Source: Paenibacillus glucanolyticus NBRC 15330 (lineage in GTDB: Bacteria > Bacillota > Bacilli > Paenibacillales > Paenibacillaceae). Taken from it: 64,000 bases of DNA. Made by a program: the position numbers and the translations under genes. The stretch covers positions 1 through 64,000 of the forward strand of contig NZ_BIMC01000003.1 in the NCBI RefSeq assembly GCF_004000885.1. The letters run 5' to 3'. The notes below the pieces were generated by a model, which saw nothing but the letters and a program-made list of their open reading frames with translations, did not search any database and had not been told where the DNA came from. Of this stretch, positions 12,369-21,139 are shown piece by piece (positions within the stretch are counted from its first letter, which is position 1; every line of letters starts with the position of its first letter).

Positions 12369-13106
12369 ATGTGGACAGAGGAGGAAAGCAGCTTGGAGTG
12401 GAGAAAAATAGGGCTTGTACTCTTCTTAGCCATCGCATTGGTTCTGATCGGAGTGTGGGCGAAGGGCTATTATTCGAAGAAAGTGTTTTATGTGGAAGGA
12501 GTAAAGTACTCGAAAGTTGTCGAATCAGGGAGCGGGGTCATCGAATACAGGGCTTCATTCGGCCGTGGGGAGCCGTTATACGTCCATTCCTATGATGAGG
12601 AAAAACGGGTTGAGATGGGCGGCGAGCAGTATGAAATCCGGCCGAATGATCCGAAAACAGGCCATTCTACGTCATATGATGTGCTTTATCCTGACGGAAA
12701 GAAATATCGTGTGGAATTGTTCGGAGAACGGGAATTTATTTCATACGATGAACAGGGGGAAATGGTGATCCCCGGCATGAGGTTCACGGATAGCGCTGGC
12801 CAAATTCATCGATCCGATCCGCAAGAGCCTCGCTACTATCCTTCAGAGCTTGCTAAAGCTTCTAATGAGCAGTTTCATGACCCCAACGGCAGCGTAGGAT
12901 TCTTTTTGCTAGCCCTCGGGTTAGGGATCATGAATTGGTGTTTTTTCAGATATGAGCCTTTTCAACGCTTTATGTTTCATATGTCACCCTCGAATCTGAT
13001 GATAGATAATCCGGAGCCTAGCGATTTCTACTTCTTTATGTGCAAGGCGGGGGGCATATTCGGTATGGGATTTTCTCTGTGGATATTTTTTAGGCATGCG
13101 CTGTAA
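12369..13106 (+). CDS. Membrane protein of unknown function
   Basis: 245-aa protein I do not recognise. Hydrophobic segments are at about residues 14-31, 174-193 and 221-241. The ~140-residue region between the first two is polar and beta-rich (repeated Tyr/Gly/Glu with YDVLYPDGKKYRVELFG), probably outside the membrane. Start ATG 12369 has GGGGG upstream. It is alone on the plus strand between oriC and the convergent gluconate genes and shares a bidirectional terminator with gntK. No enzymatic motif is visible. Confidence 0.7.
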   Translation: MWTEEESSLEWRKIGLVLFLAIALVLIGVWAKGYYSKKVFYVEGVKYSKVVESGSGVIEYRASFGRGEPLYVHSYDEEKRVEMGGEQYEIRPNDPKTGHSTSYDVLYPDGKKYRVELFGEREFISYDEQGEMVIPGMRFTDSAGQIHRSDPQEPRYYPSELAKASNEQFHDPNGSVGFFLLALGLGIMNWCFFRYEPFQRFMFHMSPSNLMIDNPEPSDFYFFMCKAGGIFGMGFSLWIFFRHAL

Positions 13107-13118
13107 TAAAAAAATAAG

Positions 13119-13166
13119 AAAAGCCCGTTTTTCGACATGGATTTCTTCCGTCGAAAACGGGCTTTT
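13119..13166. terminator. Bidirectional terminator
   Basis: Near-perfect stem: AAAAGCCCG...TTCGAC (13119-13136) with GTCGAAAACGGGCTTTT (13150-13166) around a 13-nt loop. A and T tracts on both sides suit termination of the plus-strand membrane protein gene and the minus-strand gntK. Confidence 0.85.
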
Positions 13167-13181
13167 ACTTATATAGTAAGT

Positions 13182-14729
13182 TTACGATTGTTCGAATCTG
13201 CGCTGGAATTCGGTAATCGCTTCGTAATCTTCCTCCAGCTTCCGCGATATGCGGATAAAGATGGGCAGCAGCGCCTTATAAACATCGGAGCTTTCTTTTA
13301 CAGGATGGTGTTCGTGGGTACCGCCGACCATCGTTCCAACGATGTCGAGTGATTCTGCTCTTCCTGTGGCGTACAGACCGAGCACCACGGCACCAAGACA
13401 GGAGCTTTCATAACTTTCCGGTACGATAACCTGCTGATCAAAGATATCCGCCATCATTTGCCGCCAGATGGGAGAACGGGCAAAGCCGCCGGTGGCGTGA
13501 ATTTTGGCCGGTCGGCCGATTTGCTCCTCCATCGCCAGGAGCACAGTATACATATTAAAGATCACACCCTCCAAAACGGAGCGGATCATATGCTCTTTTT
13601 TATGATTCAGGGTCAAGCCAAAGAACGATCCCCGGGCATTAGGATCCCATAATGGTGCACGTTCTCCGGTCAGATACGGGTGAAAGAGAAGCCCGTTCGA
13701 CCCTGGCGGAATACGGTCCGCGATTTTGGTTAACACATCATACGGATTGATGCCAAGCCGCTTGGCCGTTTCAATCTCCGAGGCTGCGAATTCATCCCGC
13801 ACCCAGCGGAATATCATGCCGCCGTTATTAACCGCGCCTCCGATGACCCAGTGCTTCTCGGTAAGGGCATAACAGAAGATACGACCCTTGGGATCGGTCA
13901 TCGGCTTGTCCACTACGGTGCGGATCGCACCGCTCGTTCCGATCGTGGCCGCAACGACGCCCGGCTGGATGGCGTTCACGCCCAAGTTGGACAGAACGCC
14001 GTCGGCAGCTCCCATCACAAATGGCGTGGACGGGGAGAGGCCCATGGCTGCAGCAAATTCATTTTTCAAGCCGTTCATGATATGGGTGGTGGGTACAATC
14101 GTGGACAAGTGGTCTTTGGTGATGCCGGCAAGTTCGAGGGCCTGCTGATCCCATGCCAGCTGCTCGAGGTTCATCATCCCGGTGCTGGATGCAATGGAAT
14201 GGTCGACAACATACTGTCCGAATAACTTGAAATAGACGTATTCTTTAATCGAAATGAATTTGGCAGCTTGATTATATACGGATGGCAGCTCGTATCTCAT
14301 CCACATGAGTTTGGTGACAGGGGACATGGGATGAATCGGTGTTCCGGTACGTTGGTACAGCTCCATGCCGCCCAGTTCTTTTTTTAGCTTCGCAGACCAG
14401 GCTGCGCTGCGGTTATCCGCCCAGGTGATGCAGCGGGTCAGCGGGGTGCCATTCCCATCAACGGCAATCACGCTGTGCATGGCCGCGCTGAATGAGACAA
14501 ACAGGACTTGAGCAGGGGCTATTCCGCTCTGTGTCATGACCCCTTGGACAGAAGCAATGACGGTTTGAAAAATTTGCTCCGGATCTTGCTCTGCCGTAGA
14601 GGGGGTAGGGGTGAGCAGGGGATATTCACCGCCGGCTTTGGCTACAACCTCGCCATTCTCTTTGAACAGCACCGCTTTGGTGCTTGTTGTTCCGATATCA
14701 ACACCGATCATATAGTTCTGCGTACTCAA
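13182..14729 (-). CDS. gntK: Gluconokinase (FGGY family)
   Basis: 516-aa FGGY carbohydrate kinase that phosphorylates gluconate to 6-phosphogluconate. The N-terminal phosphate loop MIGVDIGTTSTKAV, the FGGY-type hinge (HPYLTGERAPLWDPNARG) and ATGGFARSPIWRQMMAD near the C-terminus are typical of Bacillus GntK. TTG 14729 is chosen because AAGAAGG lies 8 nt upstream. It is the last gene of gntP-gntK, 87 bp after gntP. Substrate assignment rests on the neighbouring gntP, gntR and gnd. Confidence 0.92.
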   Translation of the reverse strand: MSTQNYMIGVDIGTTSTKAVLFKENGEVVAKAGGEYPLLTPTPSTAEQDPEQIFQTVIASVQGVMTQSGIAPAQVLFVSFSAAMHSVIAVDGNGTPLTRCITWADNRSAAWSAKLKKELGGMELYQRTGTPIHPMSPVTKLMWMRYELPSVYNQAAKFISIKEYVYFKLFGQYVVDHSIASSTGMMNLEQLAWDQQALELAGITKDHLSTIVPTTHIMNGLKNEFAAAMGLSPSTPFVMGAADGVLSNLGVNAIQPGVVAATIGTSGAIRTVVDKPMTDPKGRIFCYALTEKHWVIGGAVNNGGMIFRWVRDEFAASEIETAKRLGINPYDVLTKIADRIPPGSNGLLFHPYLTGERAPLWDPNARGSFFGLTLNHKKEHMIRSVLEGVIFNMYTVLLAMEEQIGRPAKIHATGGFARSPIWRQMMADIFDQQVIVPESYESSCLGAVVLGLYATGRAESLDIVGTMVGGTHEHHPVKESSDVYKALLPIFIRISRKLEEDYEAITEFQRRFEQS

Positions 14730-14816
14730 GAGACATACCTTCTTTCTACGTAAGGGCACCCAGGCAGCTGCTTGAATATCAGCCTTCCGGGAGCCCTCAT
14801 GTGTCTTATAGCTTTA

Positions 14817-16178
14817 TTATACAATTACATTCAGAACAAGAGCCAACACAAGTCCAGTTACGGACAGGATGGTCTCCAGCACGGTCCAGGATTTGAGGGT
14901 CTGTGATACCGTCATATTGAAGAATTCCTTTACCATCCAAAAACCTGCATCGTTTACATGAGACAATACGATGGAACCTGCGCCGGTAGCGAGCACCACA
15001 AGCTCCACATTGACGCCTGGCGTCATGGCAAGCACGGGAGCGACAATTCCGGCTGCTGTTGTCATCGCAACCGTTGCAGAGCCGGTTGCGACCCGTATAA
15101 GCGCAGCGACAAGCCATGCAAACAGTATGATGTTGATGTTTGCACCCGTCGCGATTTCGGCGATGGCGTTACCAACGCCGCTATTGATCAGCACCTGCTT
15201 GAACGCACCGCCCGCCCCGATGATCAGAATGATCGTTGCAACAGGGGCGAGACATTCACTGGTGAAGCGGGAGAGATCATGTTTGTTGAAGCCGCGGGCG
15301 AATCCAAGCGAGAAGAAGGAAAAGACCGCAGCAATCAGCAGTGCAATGATCTCATGACCGACGAATTTGCAGAACACGGATATAAAGCTGTTGGACTCCG
15401 GATCGATAATATCAGCCGCAGAACCAATGAGCATCAGAATAACCGGCAGCAGGATCGTAAACAGGGTGATGCCGAAGCCTGGCAACCCGCGGTCCGCTTT
15501 GCTTGAGAATTGCTCGGCCAGCTCTTCAGGCGGATCCGTCATGATACGTTTACCGATAAATTTACCGAACACCGGTCCAGCAAGAATTGCAGCAGGTATT
15601 CCAACCAGGAATGAGTACAGAATGGTCATGCCAAGGTCCGCATTATAAGCTTCAATCGCGATCATTGGAGCGGGATGGGGCGGCACCAGACCGTGTACGG
15701 TGGACAATCCGGCCAGAATGGGAATACCGATGTGCAGCAGGGACATTTTTGTTTTGCGGGCAACCGTGAAGACGATAGGGATCAACAGGATGACACCAAC
15801 CTCGAAAAATACCGGTATACCTACAATAAAGCCGACAACCATCATGGCCCAGTGGACGCGCTTCTCACCGAACCGATCGACGAGGGTGGTTGCGATTTGC
15901 TCAGCGCCGCCGGATTCCGCCATCATTTTCCCGAGCATCGTACCCAGGGCGATAACGATTGCAATCGTTCCAAGCGTACCTCCTAAGCCGCCTGTAATCG
16001 AAGTAATAACGTCTGCAGGCTGCATGCCTGTCAACAATCCAAGCATCAGTGCGGAAATCAATAGCGTAACGAAAGGATTCCATTTATATTTGGATATCAG
16101 CACGATCAGGAAGACGATCGTCAGCAGTGTCCAGATCATCAAAGTAGCATTATGACTGAGACCGAATAGTGAATTCAT
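14817..16178 (-). CDS. gntP: Gluconate permease GntP family
   Basis: 453-aa integral membrane protein with about 12-14 hydrophobic segments, of the GntP gluconate:H+ symporter family. Family hallmarks include the conserved GLVPPHPAP motif (within STVHGLVPPHPAPM) and a C-terminal GAGSIVLSHVNDAGFW segment. It is upstream of gntK in the same direction and downstream of a GntR-type operator at 16279. It imports gluconate for GntK. Confidence 0.93.
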   Translation of the reverse strand: MNSLFGLSHNATLMIWTLLTIVFLIVLISKYKWNPFVTLLISALMLGLLTGMQPADVITSITGGLGGTLGTIAIVIALGTMLGKMMAESGGAEQIATTLVDRFGEKRVHWAMMVVGFIVGIPVFFEVGVILLIPIVFTVARKTKMSLLHIGIPILAGLSTVHGLVPPHPAPMIAIEAYNADLGMTILYSFLVGIPAAILAGPVFGKFIGKRIMTDPPEELAEQFSSKADRGLPGFGITLFTILLPVILMLIGSAADIIDPESNSFISVFCKFVGHEIIALLIAAVFSFFSLGFARGFNKHDLSRFTSECLAPVATIILIIGAGGAFKQVLINSGVGNAIAEIATGANINIILFAWLVAALIRVATGSATVAMTTAAGIVAPVLAMTPGVNVELVVLATGAGSIVLSHVNDAGFWMVKEFFNMTVSQTLKSWTVLETILSVTGLVLALVLNVIV

Positions 16179-16278
16179 ACCTTGCTTCCTCCTATAGTTG
16201 ACCCATATTGAATCGGGAAATAGATAATAGTTGAGATGTTCCGGGATAGTATACCCAAATCAAAGCGAATCTCATTGT

Positions 16279-16296
16279 ATACTTGTCGACAACTTA
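16279..16296 (-). promoter_or_regulatory. GntR-type operator upstream of gntP
   Basis: ATACTTGTCGACAACTTA with palindromic core TTGTCGACAA (16283-16292). It closely resembles the site at 18072-18089 upstream of gnd and the B. subtilis GntR operator ATACTTGTATACAAGTAT. It lies in the 154-bp gap between gntR and gntP, so the permease-kinase pair probably has its own gluconate-inducible promoter. Confidence 0.7.
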
Positions 16297-16332
16297 AAGC
16301 GTGCCAATCGTATAAAGGAAAGGAGGATTAAC

Positions 16333-17010
16333 CTAACCCTCCGGAAAACTAAGATGAAGCGTTTGACGGGAATCATCAAAATAACGCTGAACCGCCGTCT
16401 GAATCCTTGCCGAATCCAGGGATTCCATCTCTGCGATGAGCTGCAGATGTTTATCCATGACATAACGGACTTTGAATTCCCCACCACTGAACACCTGACG
16501 TGTCGTAATTAACATGACAGTGATCACGATCGGACGAATGCTCTTCCATAGATGAAGAATTCGTTTATGACGGGCTTCCGTAATGATTCGTTCGTGGAAT
16601 GCCAGATCCTGATAGGAGAACTCAACCGGGTCCTGGTGCTTGGCGGCAAGCTCCATTCGGTCCACGATTTGTTTTAATTGTTGGACTAATTCAGGCTGCG
16701 GATGTACAAATACATGTCCCTGAACAAAGCTCTCAATAAGATAGCGGACATCGTACAATTCCTCAACTTCCTTAAGCGATAAGCCCATAACCACTGCGCC
16801 CATGCGTTCCAATTGGATTAACCCTTCGCTGGACAGCGTTTTCATTGCTTCCCGGACAGGGGATCTGCTGGTGCCGAATTCTCCCGCGATTCGGTTCTCG
16901 GACAGGATTTCCCCCCGTTTTATGGTGCCGCTAATAATTTGCAGTCTCAGTTCACTTGCGATGGCCTCTCCGAGAGAGGCTCCCTGAAGCCAGGTTGAGG
17001 GATACTTCAT
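16333..17010 (-). CDS. gntR: GntR-family transcriptional regulator (FadR type)
   Basis: 225-aa repressor with an N-terminal winged helix (ENRIAGEFGTSRSPVREAMKTL) and a C-terminal all-helical FCD ligand domain, as in B. subtilis GntR. ATG 17010 has GGAG 9 nt upstream; a TTG five codons earlier is less likely. Two copies of the expected operator lie upstream of gntP and gnd. A different perfect inverted repeat, GTGGTA/TACCAC at 17051-17066, lies just upstream of gntR. Gluconate is inferred as the inducer. Confidence 0.88.
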   Translation of the reverse strand: MKYPSTWLQGASLGEAIASELRLQIISGTIKRGEILSENRIAGEFGTSRSPVREAMKTLSSEGLIQLERMGAVVMGLSLKEVEELYDVRYLIESFVQGHVFVHPQPELVQQLKQIVDRMELAAKHQDPVEFSYQDLAFHERIITEARHKRILHLWKSIRPIVITVMLITTRQVFSGGEFKVRYVMDKHLQLIAEMESLDSARIQTAVQRYFDDSRQTLHLSFPEG

Positions 17011-17144
17011 AGCATGATTCTCCAATCCGATGCTGATTCTTGTGTTTCTAGTGGTAATAATACCACATGCGAAGAGAAGGGGACCATGAATGCGTTCTGC
17101 GCAGGATGCCCTTATGTATCAGCAGGGATTAACGAAGAAAAGAG

Positions 17145-18044
17145 CTATTCCGATTTCTCAACTGCATGGCCGCCGAATTCATTGCGAAGCGCGGCCACGA
17201 CCTTGCCGTGGAACGCATCCTGGTCAAGGGAGCGGTAGCGCATAAACAGGGACATGGCGATAACCGGTGCGCTTGCTTGAACTTCGAGTGCGGTTTCAAC
17301 GGTCCATTTTCCTTCGCCGGACGATTGCATAACACCTTTAATGCCTTCGAGCTTGGGATCTTTGGAAAAAGCATTCTGCGTCAGCTCCATAAGCCAGCTG
17401 CGAATGACGGATCCATTCGACCATACCCGAGCAACGTCCTCGTATTGGAAGTCAAATGCGCTTTTCTCCAATACTTCAAAGCCTTCCGCAATGGATTGCA
17501 TCATGCCGTATTCAATTCCGTTATGAACCATCTTCAGAAAATGGCCGCTGCCGCTGTTCCCTGCATACAAGTAACCGTTCTCAACTGCCATATCTTTAAA
17601 CAGGGGTTCGATGGTAGCAAATACGTCGCGGTTGCCCCCGATCATAAAGCAGCCTCCGTTATGGGCACCTTCCATGCCGCCTGAAGTACCGGCATCAAAG
17701 TAGTGGATCCCTTGGTCCGTCAGTTTGGCTGCGCGGGCAATGGAATCTTTGTAATGGGAATTCCCGCCGTCAATCAGAATATCGCCTGGCTCCAGTAGAG
17801 GTGAGAGAGAATCGATGACGGAATCTACGATATTTCCTGCAGGCACCATCATCCATAGGATGCGTGGTTTATCCAGCTTGGCCACAAGAACTTCGGTTGA
17901 CGATGCGGGCTCGGCTCCATATCCAGCAGCTTGACTGACCAACTCCGTATTTAAGTCGTAAGCGACGACCTGATGCTGCTGATGAATCAGATTTTGAACC
18001 AGATTGAGGCCCATTTTGCCCAGACCGATCATGCCTATTTTCAT
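17145..18044 (-). CDS. gnd: 6-phosphogluconate dehydrogenase, short YqeC type
   Basis: 299-aa decarboxylating 6-phosphogluconate dehydrogenase converting the GntK product to ribulose 5-phosphate. It has the N-terminal Rossmann motif GLGKMG, the substrate segment DAGTSGGMEGA, and KMVHNGIEYGMMQ with the catalytic Lys/Asn. It is about 300 aa, the short form (B. subtilis YqeC-like, usually NAD-linked), not the ~470-aa GntZ/GndA form. It starts 26 bp downstream of a GntR-type operator. Confidence 0.9.
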   Translation of the reverse strand: MKIGMIGLGKMGLNLVQNLIHQQHQVVAYDLNTELVSQAAGYGAEPASSTEVLVAKLDKPRILWMMVPAGNIVDSVIDSLSPLLEPGDILIDGGNSHYKDSIARAAKLTDQGIHYFDAGTSGGMEGAHNGGCFMIGGNRDVFATIEPLFKDMAVENGYLYAGNSGSGHFLKMVHNGIEYGMMQSIAEGFEVLEKSAFDFQYEDVARVWSNGSVIRSWLMELTQNAFSKDPKLEGIKGVMQSSGEGKWTVETALEVQASAPVIAMSLFMRYRSLDQDAFHGKVVAALRNEFGGHAVEKSE

Positions 18045-18071
18045 AAAACAATGCAGCTCCTTCTTAGGTGT

Positions 18072-18089
18072 ATACTTGTATACAACTTT
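18072..18089 (-). promoter_or_regulatory. GntR-type operator upstream of gnd
   Basis: ATACTTGTATACAACTTT with palindromic core TTGTATACAA (18076-18085). It shares the first 14 positions with the B. subtilis gnt operator. Its position 28-45 bp before the gnd start is suited to repression. Confidence 0.75.
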
Positions 18090-18202
18090 AACTCAGTTAT
18101 TTATACTACTCTTTTATAGCTCCTGTGTAAATAAGGAAGCTTTGGAGAAATGGAAAGGACATGATGATGTCCGAAATGACATTCTCAAGTTGTTTAAATA
18201 GG

Positions 18203-18220
18203 TTATCCCCATGTGGATAA
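18203..18220. promoter_or_regulatory. Paired DnaA boxes upstream of rpmH
   Basis: TTATCCCCA (18203-18211) directly abuts a perfect minus-strand box (18212-18220), forming the palindrome TTATCCCCATGTGGATAA. In B. subtilis the dnaA-rpmH gap carries origin DnaA boxes. Here the gnt block separates this pair by about 6 kb from the main cluster. The rest of the 455-bp gap before rpmH holds only the promoter listed next. Confidence 0.65.
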
Positions 18221-18283
18221 TTCAAAACTAGCAAAAATGACTACTTGTGGAAAACTTATGTGTGGGGGCAGGACAAGTTGGGT

Positions 18284-18313
18284 TTGACTTTTGGGCACGA
18301 ACGTGATTAAATA
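18284..18313 (+). promoter_or_regulatory. Candidate rpmH promoter
   Basis: TTGACT (18284-18289) followed at 17-18 bp by TTAAATA (18307-18313), about 190 bp upstream of rpmH. The -10 is only a moderate match, so the call is tentative. Confidence 0.4.
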
Positions 18314-18499
18314 TATAAAGGCATTTTCTGTGAAGATGAGAACATTATCCGCTTGCTTTTAGCGGTCTGTTTACAAGATATACGTCCATAGACGTCGGTT
18401 CAACAAATCGCGGTCTATTCTTCCGTGAAAGTGCGTCAATTGACGTTTTGATCTTAAAATATGGGTAAGAGAGATTCCTGTAAGGGGGTGCATTAATTC

Positions 18500-18634
18500 A
18501 TGAGACCGACTTTCAAACCGAATGTGAGCAAACGTAAAAAGGTACACGGCTTCCGTAAAAGAATGAGCACGAAGAACGGACGCAAAGTATTGGCTAACCG
18601 CCGTCAAAAAGGAAGAAAAGTACTGAGCGCTTAA
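18500..18634 (+). CDS. rpmH: 50S ribosomal protein L34
   Basis: 44-aa basic ribosomal protein ([18 protein letters not shown]... ending GRKVLSA), full length for L34. GGGGG lies about 10 nt upstream of ATG 18500. It is the first gene of the conserved rpmH-rnpA-yidC-jag series and is followed by its own terminator. Confidence 0.97.
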   Translation: MRPTFKPNVSKRKKVHGFRKRMSTKNGRKVLANRRQKGRKVLSA

Positions 18635-18646
18635 TATTGTGCCGCG

Positions 18647-18671
18647 AAGACCACCGAGGTGGTCTTTTTTT
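18647..18671 (+). terminator. rpmH terminator
   Basis: Stem AAGACCACC/GGTGGTCTT (18647-18655, 18658-18666) with a minimal loop and a T8 tract directly after the rpmH stop. Confidence 0.8.
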
Positions 18672-18855
18672 CGTAATATCTCCTGGAGTGTGAGGAGAGT
18701 CCTATATTATGAACACCATGCGCGTTAAATTGGTCGTAAAGTATTCAAATATAGGTGTTTATCGCTGTTTTGGCATGACTATACTATTATAATAGTAGAG
18801 ATGCCGGGAAGCTTACGATGTGTTGAACTTGATTAACGGCAGGCGGGAGAAACTT

Positions 18856-19206
18856 GTGCATAGAAAACTTCGTTTACGAAACCGCGCTGATTTCAGCCGG
18901 GTATATCGACACGGAAAATCCTTCGCCAATCATCAGTTTGTTGTATATTGGTCACGCAAAAAAGAGGTAGAGCAGTTCCGCGTGGGCGTTTCATGCAGCA
19001 AAAAGATCGGCAATGCGGTGGTCCGCAACCGGATGAGACGGCTGGTTAAGGAGATTGTCAGGCACCACCAGCATCAGATTATCGAGCATATCGACTTGAT
19101 CTTTATCGTTCGAAAAGGCGCCCTCGATAAGTCCTATCAGGAGCTGGAGAAAAGCGTGCTTCATGTATTGAGAAAATCGTCCCTTTTGAAAGCGAAGAGG
19201 GGCTGA
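18856..19206 (+). CDS. rnpA: Ribonuclease P protein component
   Basis: 116-aa basic protein subunit of RNase P, which matures tRNA 5' ends. The family signature RNRMRRLVKE is present (KKIGNAVVRNRMRRL), as is the N-terminal LRNRADFSRVYRHG. GTG 18856 is chosen because GGGAG lies 6-7 nt upstream. Confidence 0.95.
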   Translation: MHRKLRLRNRADFSRVYRHGKSFANHQFVVYWSRKKEVEQFRVGVSCSKKIGNAVVRNRMRRLVKEIVRHHQHQIIEHIDLIFIVRKGALDKSYQELEKSVLHVLRKSSLLKAKRG

Positions 19207-19281
19207 ACCATGTGTTTATTTGTCCATATAAATATGTTATGATTTACCGTGGAATGGAATGGCGAAGAGAGGGGTTTTGAA

Positions 19282-20172
19282 GTGTCGTTCATGAAGACAA
19301 GACGAGGAAAATGGTTCCTCCTCACCGCTGTAATTCTTGCAGTGGCCGTTATCTCAGGTTGTGCACCTGGAGCAGACCAAACGCGTACCATTGAAGATTT
19401 GAAAAATGGGGGCTTTTGGCAGAGCAACGTTGTTTACTACTTTACATTGGCACTGGATACGTTTGCTACATGGTTTAACGGTGAATACGGATTGTCCGTA
19501 CTCGTGATGGTGCTTATCGTTCGTACCTTGATTTTACCGCTGACTCTGAAACAGGTCAGAAGCTCGAAGGCAATGCAGGCCATCCAGCCTGAAATTCAGA
19601 AAATTCGCGAGAAATATAAAGATCAGCCTGAAAAAGTTCAAATGGAGACGATGAAGCTCTTCCAGGAGAACAAGGTTAATCCGATGGCGGGATGTTTGCC
19701 GCTGATCGTTCAAATGCCAATATTTATCGCACTCTATCATTCGATTTACTATAACAATCTCCTTCGTGACCATGAATTCCTGTGGCTTCAGTTGGGTCAA
19801 CCGGACAAGCTGTTCATTTTGCCGGTACTCGCAGCGATAACCACTTACCTGCAAACTAAAATGATGATGAAGATGAACCCGTCTCCGCAAATGGGGATGA
19901 TGCAGTTCATGTTGTTCGTTTATCCGATTTTGATCTTTGTGATGTCCTTCCAGTTCCCGTCCGCACTTCCGTTGTACTGGTTCTACAGTAACCTTTACAC
20001 GATCGTGCAGAACTACTTCTTGTACCGCAACAATGACAAGGCTGCTGTCGTGGCGAGCGTGGCCAGCGCAACCGAAGGTCAGAAGAGCAATAAAAGCGGC
20101 AATAAAAACGGGAAAAAGAGTGGCAGCAAAGGCGGGAAAAAAGGTTCGAAGGGAGCCAAGAAGTCGAGATGA
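19282..20172 (+). CDS. yidC: Membrane protein insertase YidC (SpoIIIJ/MisCA type)
   Basis: 296-aa lipoprotein-type insertase. N-terminal signal peptide with lipobox VISGC, then five hydrophobic segments, including the conserved core from GEYGLSVLVMVLIVRTLILP to the GCLPLIVQMPIFIALYHSIY region. The C-terminal tail is very basic and Gly/Ser/Lys-rich, as expected for ribosome contact. GTG 19282 has GAGGGG 7 nt upstream; ATG 19291 is the alternative. The stop overlaps the jag start by 4 nt. Confidence 0.95.
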   Translation: MSFMKTRRGKWFLLTAVILAVAVISGCAPGADQTRTIEDLKNGGFWQSNVVYYFTLALDTFATWFNGEYGLSVLVMVLIVRTLILPLTLKQVRSSKAMQAIQPEIQKIREKYKDQPEKVQMETMKLFQENKVNPMAGCLPLIVQMPIFIALYHSIYYNNLLRDHEFLWLQLGQPDKLFILPVLAAITTYLQTKMMMKMNPSPQMGMMQFMLFVYPILIFVMSFQFPSALPLYWFYSNLYTIVQNYFLYRNNDKAAVVASVASATEGQKSNKSGNKNGKKSGSKGGKKGSKGAKKSR

Positions 20173-20951
20173 GTAAAATCGTCGCAACAGGAAAAACCAT
20201 TGAAGATGCTGTCGCACAAGGGCTGGCCCGATGGGGTGTAAGTCAAGACCGTGTATCGGTTCAAGTATTGAGTCAGCCATCAAGAGGATTCCTGGGCCTG
20301 TTCGGGGTCAAGGAAGCGAAAGTAGAATTAACGCTCCTGCCTGACCATGCCGGCGGCGATTCACCTGTGAAGGAAGCTCCTTCAAATACGCAAGCTGCAT
20401 CGGCCAAAGAGGTTCAGATCTCTCATACCTCTGTTATGACGCCTGAGACGGCTGTCACTACGAAGGCAGAGGGCCCTGGTGCAGCTTATATTGAAGGGAA
20501 GGACCCCTACCAGGAAGCCACCGCCTTTCTCCTTGATACGGGACAAGCCATGGGGCTTGATATTACGGTGGAGTTGGAGAAAGGGAAAGACTATGCAACG
20601 CTTCAAATTTCCGGTGCCGGACTCGGGCTGATGATCGGCCGCAGAGGTCAGACACTGGATGCCCTGCAGTACCTGGCGAATATTGTTGCGAATCGGTATT
20701 CCGACAGTTATCTTCGTATTGTACTGGATGCCGAGAACTTCCGTGATCGCCGTAGAAAGACGCTGGAAGATCTGGCAGATCGATTGGCGGGACGGGTTCT
20801 GAAGACTCGCAAAGAGATTGTGCTCGAGCCCATGCCGGCTGCCGAGCGGAAGGTAATTCACTCCAAGCTCCAGTCACATGGAGCCGTGAAGACTTACAGC
20901 AAGGGAGAAGAGCCAAACCGGCGGGTTGTCATTACACCCAAGTCTTCCTAA
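20169..20951 (+). CDS. jag: RNA-binding protein Jag/KhpB
   Basis: 260-aa SpoIIIJ-associated protein. A Jag_N domain (residues 1-55, GFLGLFGVKEAKVE) is followed by a variable linker. Then come a KH domain with GLMIGRRGQTLDALQYL and an R3H domain with RKTLEDLADRLA and PAAERKVIH. It is translationally coupled to yidC through ATGA. In other Firmicutes it pairs with KhpA to bind RNA and affect cell elongation; that role is inferred. Confidence 0.94.
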   Translation: MSKIVATGKTIEDAVAQGLARWGVSQDRVSVQVLSQPSRGFLGLFGVKEAKVELTLLPDHAGGDSPVKEAPSNTQAASAKEVQISHTSVMTPETAVTTKAEGPGAAYIEGKDPYQEATAFLLDTGQAMGLDITVELEKGKDYATLQISGAGLGLMIGRRGQTLDALQYLANIVANRYSDSYLRIVLDAENFRDRRRKTLEDLADRLAGRVLKTRKEIVLEPMPAAERKVIHSKLQSHGAVKTYSKGEEPNRRVVITPKSS

Positions 20952-20974
20952 ATAAGTTGAAGAGCATATATGAT

Positions 20975-21014
20975 CAATGACTCCTTAAGTTCCAAGAGGG
21001 AGTCATTGTTTTTT
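20975..21014 (+). terminator. rnpA-yidC-jag terminator
   Basis: 10-bp stem CAATGACTCC (20975-20984) with GGAGTCATTG (20999-21008), followed by T6. Confidence 0.85.
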
Positions 21015-21139
21015 AAAGAGACCTATACAAAGAGACTCCGGCAGGGGTATTTCTTTTAAAGATTATCAATATGGCGGCCAAGCGAGTTCGTAGTGGTTGT
21101 GATATTGAGGTTTTTTTAATGAAAGAGGTGAAGGAAACT

